A stretch of 8,929 bases of DNA from SIG510 sp045540975 (GTDB lineage: Bacteria; Bacillota; Clostridia; Oscillospirales; JAAYXM01): positions 1-8,929 of the forward strand of contig JAZQIE010000034.1 of the NCBI GenBank assembly GCA_045540975.1, written 5' to 3'. Positions within the stretch are counted from its first letter, which is position 1. Each line of letters starts with the position of its first letter. The notes under the pieces were generated by a model. The model saw only the letters and a list, made by a program, of their open reading frames with translations, had not been told where the DNA came from and did not search any database. Shown one piece after another: positions 7,205 to 8,929 of this stretch. The position numbers and the translations under genes were made by a program.

Positions 7205-7251
7205 AACATAATACCATATAATTATAACATAACACCATTGAAAAATACCAT
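7205..7251 (-). promoter_or_regulatory. Promoter region with 21-bp-spaced direct repeats, probable AraC-type operator
   Basis: Read on the minus strand, ATGGTGTTATGTT (7238-7226) and ATGGTATTATGTT (7217-7205) differ at one base and are exactly 21 bp apart, two helical turns, the usual spacing of AraC-family half-sites. A third partial copy ATGGTATT is at 7251-7244. A -10 TATAAT (7226-7221) overlaps the first copy, and no good -35 lies 16-18 bp upstream of it, as expected for a promoter that needs an activator. Which gene it governs is inferred. Confidence 0.6.
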
Positions 7252-7266
7252 CTTTTTTTGTAAACT
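7238..7266 (+). promoter_or_regulatory. Candidate promoter for the divergent TIM-barrel genes
   Basis: TTGAAA (7238-7243), a 17-bp spacer and TAAACT (7261-7266) form a moderate sigma-A match on the plus strand, placing a start near 7273. Its -35 overlaps the repeat at 7226-7238, so the regulator bound there could affect both directions. Confidence 0.5.
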
Positions 7267-7299
7267 AAACCCATAAAACCATAGAAAGGGTTGATTCAT

Positions 7300-8145
7300 A
7301 TGGCATATCAGAATAAAATCGGCATGATTCGTTCTCTGGATTCGTTCTTCTGTGAATCGGAAACAAAAAGACTGGATGAGATGTTAAAAGCAGGCATTGA
7401 GACCATTCAGCTCTCTGTTTGGCCGCGTGCGGCAGAGTATATGGACGATACACATATCGAAGCGCTCCTGCGCTATTTGGACGGCCGCGCCCGTGTCACC
7501 TCGGTATGGGGCGGATGGAGTCCTCCTGCGGTCTGGGACTTTTGGGAAGGCCCGTCCACACTCGGTCTTGTCCCTGCGCAGTACCGCGCACAGCGTGTTG
7601 CGGAGGTAAAGAGATGCGCGGATTTGGCATATAAACTCGGTGTGCACGACCTTGCAACCCATGTCGGCTTTATTCCCGAGCAGCCGTGCTACGATGGGTA
7701 TAACGAGCTGGTGGAAACCGTCTCCGAGCTTGCGGATTACTGTGCCGAGCGCGATATCTCCTTCAATTTCGAGACCGGACAGGAAACTCCGGTCACCTTG
7801 ATGCGTGTCATCCATGACACGGGACGGAAAAACCTCGGTGTCAACCTCGACCCTGCAAACCTGATTTTATACGGACGCGCAAACCCGGTGGATGCCATTG
7901 ATATTTACGGCGACCGTATCCGCGGCGTCCATGTCAAAGACGGCAATTACCCGACCGGTGATTTCAGCAAACTCGGAGAAGAGCGCGTAGTCGGTGAAGG
8001 CAGCGTGAATTTCCCGGTCTTCCTGCCGAAACTCTTGCAGCGCGGATACAAGGGCGATCTTTACATTGAGCGCGAAATCGACGGCGATGAGCAGATGTCG
8101 GACGTCATCAAGACCATTGCATATCTGCGCGAATTGATGGGGTGA
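7300..8145 (+). CDS. Sugar phosphate isomerase/epimerase-like (xylose-isomerase-type TIM barrel) protein
   Basis: The product is 281 residues, a normal length for this family. ATG at 7300 is preferred over TTG at 7291 because AAAGGG (7285-7290) sits 9 nt before it. The metal-site pattern of the AP-endonuclease-2/xylose-isomerase-like fold is present: E158 (NFETGQETP), D184 (NLDPANLI), H211 (GVHVKDG) and E257 (YIEREI), with VVGEGSVNF between the last two. Such proteins isomerise or epimerise sugars or polyols with a divalent metal, in the cytosol; the substrate here is not readable. The next gene follows with a 4-nt gap, so the two are probably cotranscribed and may act in sequence. It is not obviously a copy of the TIM domain at 1932. 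Confidence 0.9.
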   Translation: MAYQNKIGMIRSLDSFFCESETKRLDEMLKAGIETIQLSVWPRAAEYMDDTHIEALLRYLDGRARVTSVWGGWSPPAVWDFWEGPSTLGLVPAQYRAQRVAEVKRCADLAYKLGVHDLATHVGFIPEQPCYDGYNELVETVSELADYCAERDISFNFETGQETPVTLMRVIHDTGRKNLGVNLDPANLILYGRANPVDAIDIYGDRIRGVHVKDGNYPTGDFSKLGEERVVGEGSVNFPVFLPKLLQRGYKGDLYIEREIDGDEQMSDVIKTIAYLRELMG

Positions 8146-8149
8146 GAAT

Positions 8150-8929
8150 ATGAAGCTTTCGATGTATACCTGCCATGCCCGTGCAATGCTCCCGCCCGAT
8201 TTTTCCGCGGCATTGCGCTATTACCGTGATTTGGGTTTGGAGGGTTCGGTCTTTCTGCAATCCGAGCTCAAGGAAGTCCCGTTTGATACCTATTGCGAAA
8301 CCGTAAAGGGTGCGGGTCTCGATCTTGACGGCTTTGTTTCCACCTGCAACATCGCATCGTTTGACCCGAAAATCCGCGCGGAGCAGTTTGATTTACTGAA
8401 AGCGCAAATCGACTCTGCCGCAAAGCACGGAATTCCGCTTGTGATGATTGCGCCTGCGGTGGAAGCGGCAAACACACGCGAAGAACTTCTCACCCAGCGC
8501 GAGTATATGGTGGACGCCTATAATCGCATCATCGAATACGCGCGCGGAAGTGATATCCGCATCACGGTGGAAAACTATTCCCTTCCCACCCGTGCGGATT
8601 CCAAAATCTCCGACCTGCGCTACCTCTTCGACAATGTCCCCGAGCTCGGCTTTGTGCTGGATACGGGAAATTTCCATTGCGTACACGAGGACGCGCGTGA
8701 CGCGTATGAACTTTTCCGCGACCGTATTGTTCAAATCCATTGCAAGGACTGGATTTATGACGAGGGCGGCTGGCTCCGCCGCGAGGGTCTCCCCGTCATA
8801 AACGGAGTCACCCTCGGAGAAGGCTTTATCCCGCTCTATGAGATTTTGGAGCGCGCAAGCCGTGAAAAACCGAACATCACCATGGTTTTGGAGGACAACT
8901 CCAACAACCTGACCCGAGAAGGGCTTGAC
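8150..8929 (+). CDS. Second xylose-isomerase-like TIM barrel protein, 3' end outside the window
   Basis: ATG at 8150 follows the previous stop by 4 nt, and 260 codons run open to the window edge. The GGGGTGA just before it, inside the end of the previous gene, is a fair Shine-Dalgarno, suggesting coupled translation. Likely metal ligands are E141 (TVENYS), D171 (VLDTGNFH), H197 (QIHCKD) and E248 (VLEDNS), the arrangement typical of sugar phosphate isomerase/epimerases. About 20 more residues are expected beyond the edge. Its substrate is unknown. It may work with the preceding TIM-barrel protein on a shared sugar route. Divergence between the two excludes a recent tandem duplication by eye. 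Confidence 0.88.
   Translation, partial: MKLSMYTCHARAMLPPDFSAALRYYRDLGLEGSVFLQSELKEVPFDTYCETVKGAGLDLDGFVSTCNIASFDPKIRAEQFDLLKAQIDSAAKHGIPLVMIAPAVEAANTREELLTQREYMVDAYNRIIEYARGSDIRITVENYSLPTRADSKISDLRYLFDNVPELGFVLDTGNFHCVHEDARDAYELFRDRIVQIHCKDWIYDEGGWLRREGLPVINGVTLGEGFIPLYEILERASREKPNITMVLEDNSNNLTREGLD

Noticed and set aside
7182..7274. A longer N-terminus for the AraC-type regulator.
   Set aside because: The extra 31 codons translate the promoter repeats and -10 box, and the GGAGG site supports the ATG at 7181.

Overview
The window looks like chromosomal DNA from an anaerobic, probably gut-type, member of the Bacillota (Clostridia). The signs are two T-box tRNA-sensing leaders, strong AGGAGG-type ribosome binding sites, near-consensus sigma-A promoters with 17-bp spacers, a standalone trpB, and a sugar-catabolism cluster built from xylose-isomerase-like TIM barrels, a GH20-type hexosaminidase and an AraC-type regulator. 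The species cannot be fixed from the sequence alone. No mobile element, CRISPR array, tRNA or rRNA gene was found.

Layout from right to left on the minus strand: an AraC-family regulator (6342-7181) lies 42 nt upstream of a cytoplasmic GH20-type glycosidase (3945-6299), and the two look like one operon. Just past the glycosidase stop there is a promoter (3908-3936), a tryptophan T-box leader (about 3625-3901, specifier UGG), a 10-codon leader-type ORF containing one Trp codon (3575-3607), and trpB (2327-3532). Seven nt past the trpB stop a consensus promoter (2292-2320) starts a second T-box leader (about 2026-2285, discriminator base A, specifier unresolved). After a second, separate terminator-like hairpin (1953-2001) comes an open-ended gene (1932 to the window edge) that joins a xylose-isomerase-like TIM barrel to an AMP-binding acyl-CoA-synthetase-type domain in one reading frame.

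On the plus strand, divergent from the araC-type gene across a 118-nt AT-rich intergenic region with 21-bp-spaced direct repeats, two further xylose-isomerase-like TIM-barrel genes lie 4 nt apart (7300-8145 and 8150 to the window edge).

How it may work together (inference): the AraC-type regulator probably controls the glycosidase operon and perhaps the divergent epimerase/isomerase genes, giving a glycan- or amino-sugar-use module. The trpB unit probably makes tryptophan from serine and indole when charged tRNA-Trp is low. Because no terminator separates the glycosidase from the Trp leader, or trpB from the second leader, each T-box terminator may also act as the 3' end of the gene before it. 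The least expected item is the TIM-barrel/AMP-binding fusion under a T-box with two terminators in series.
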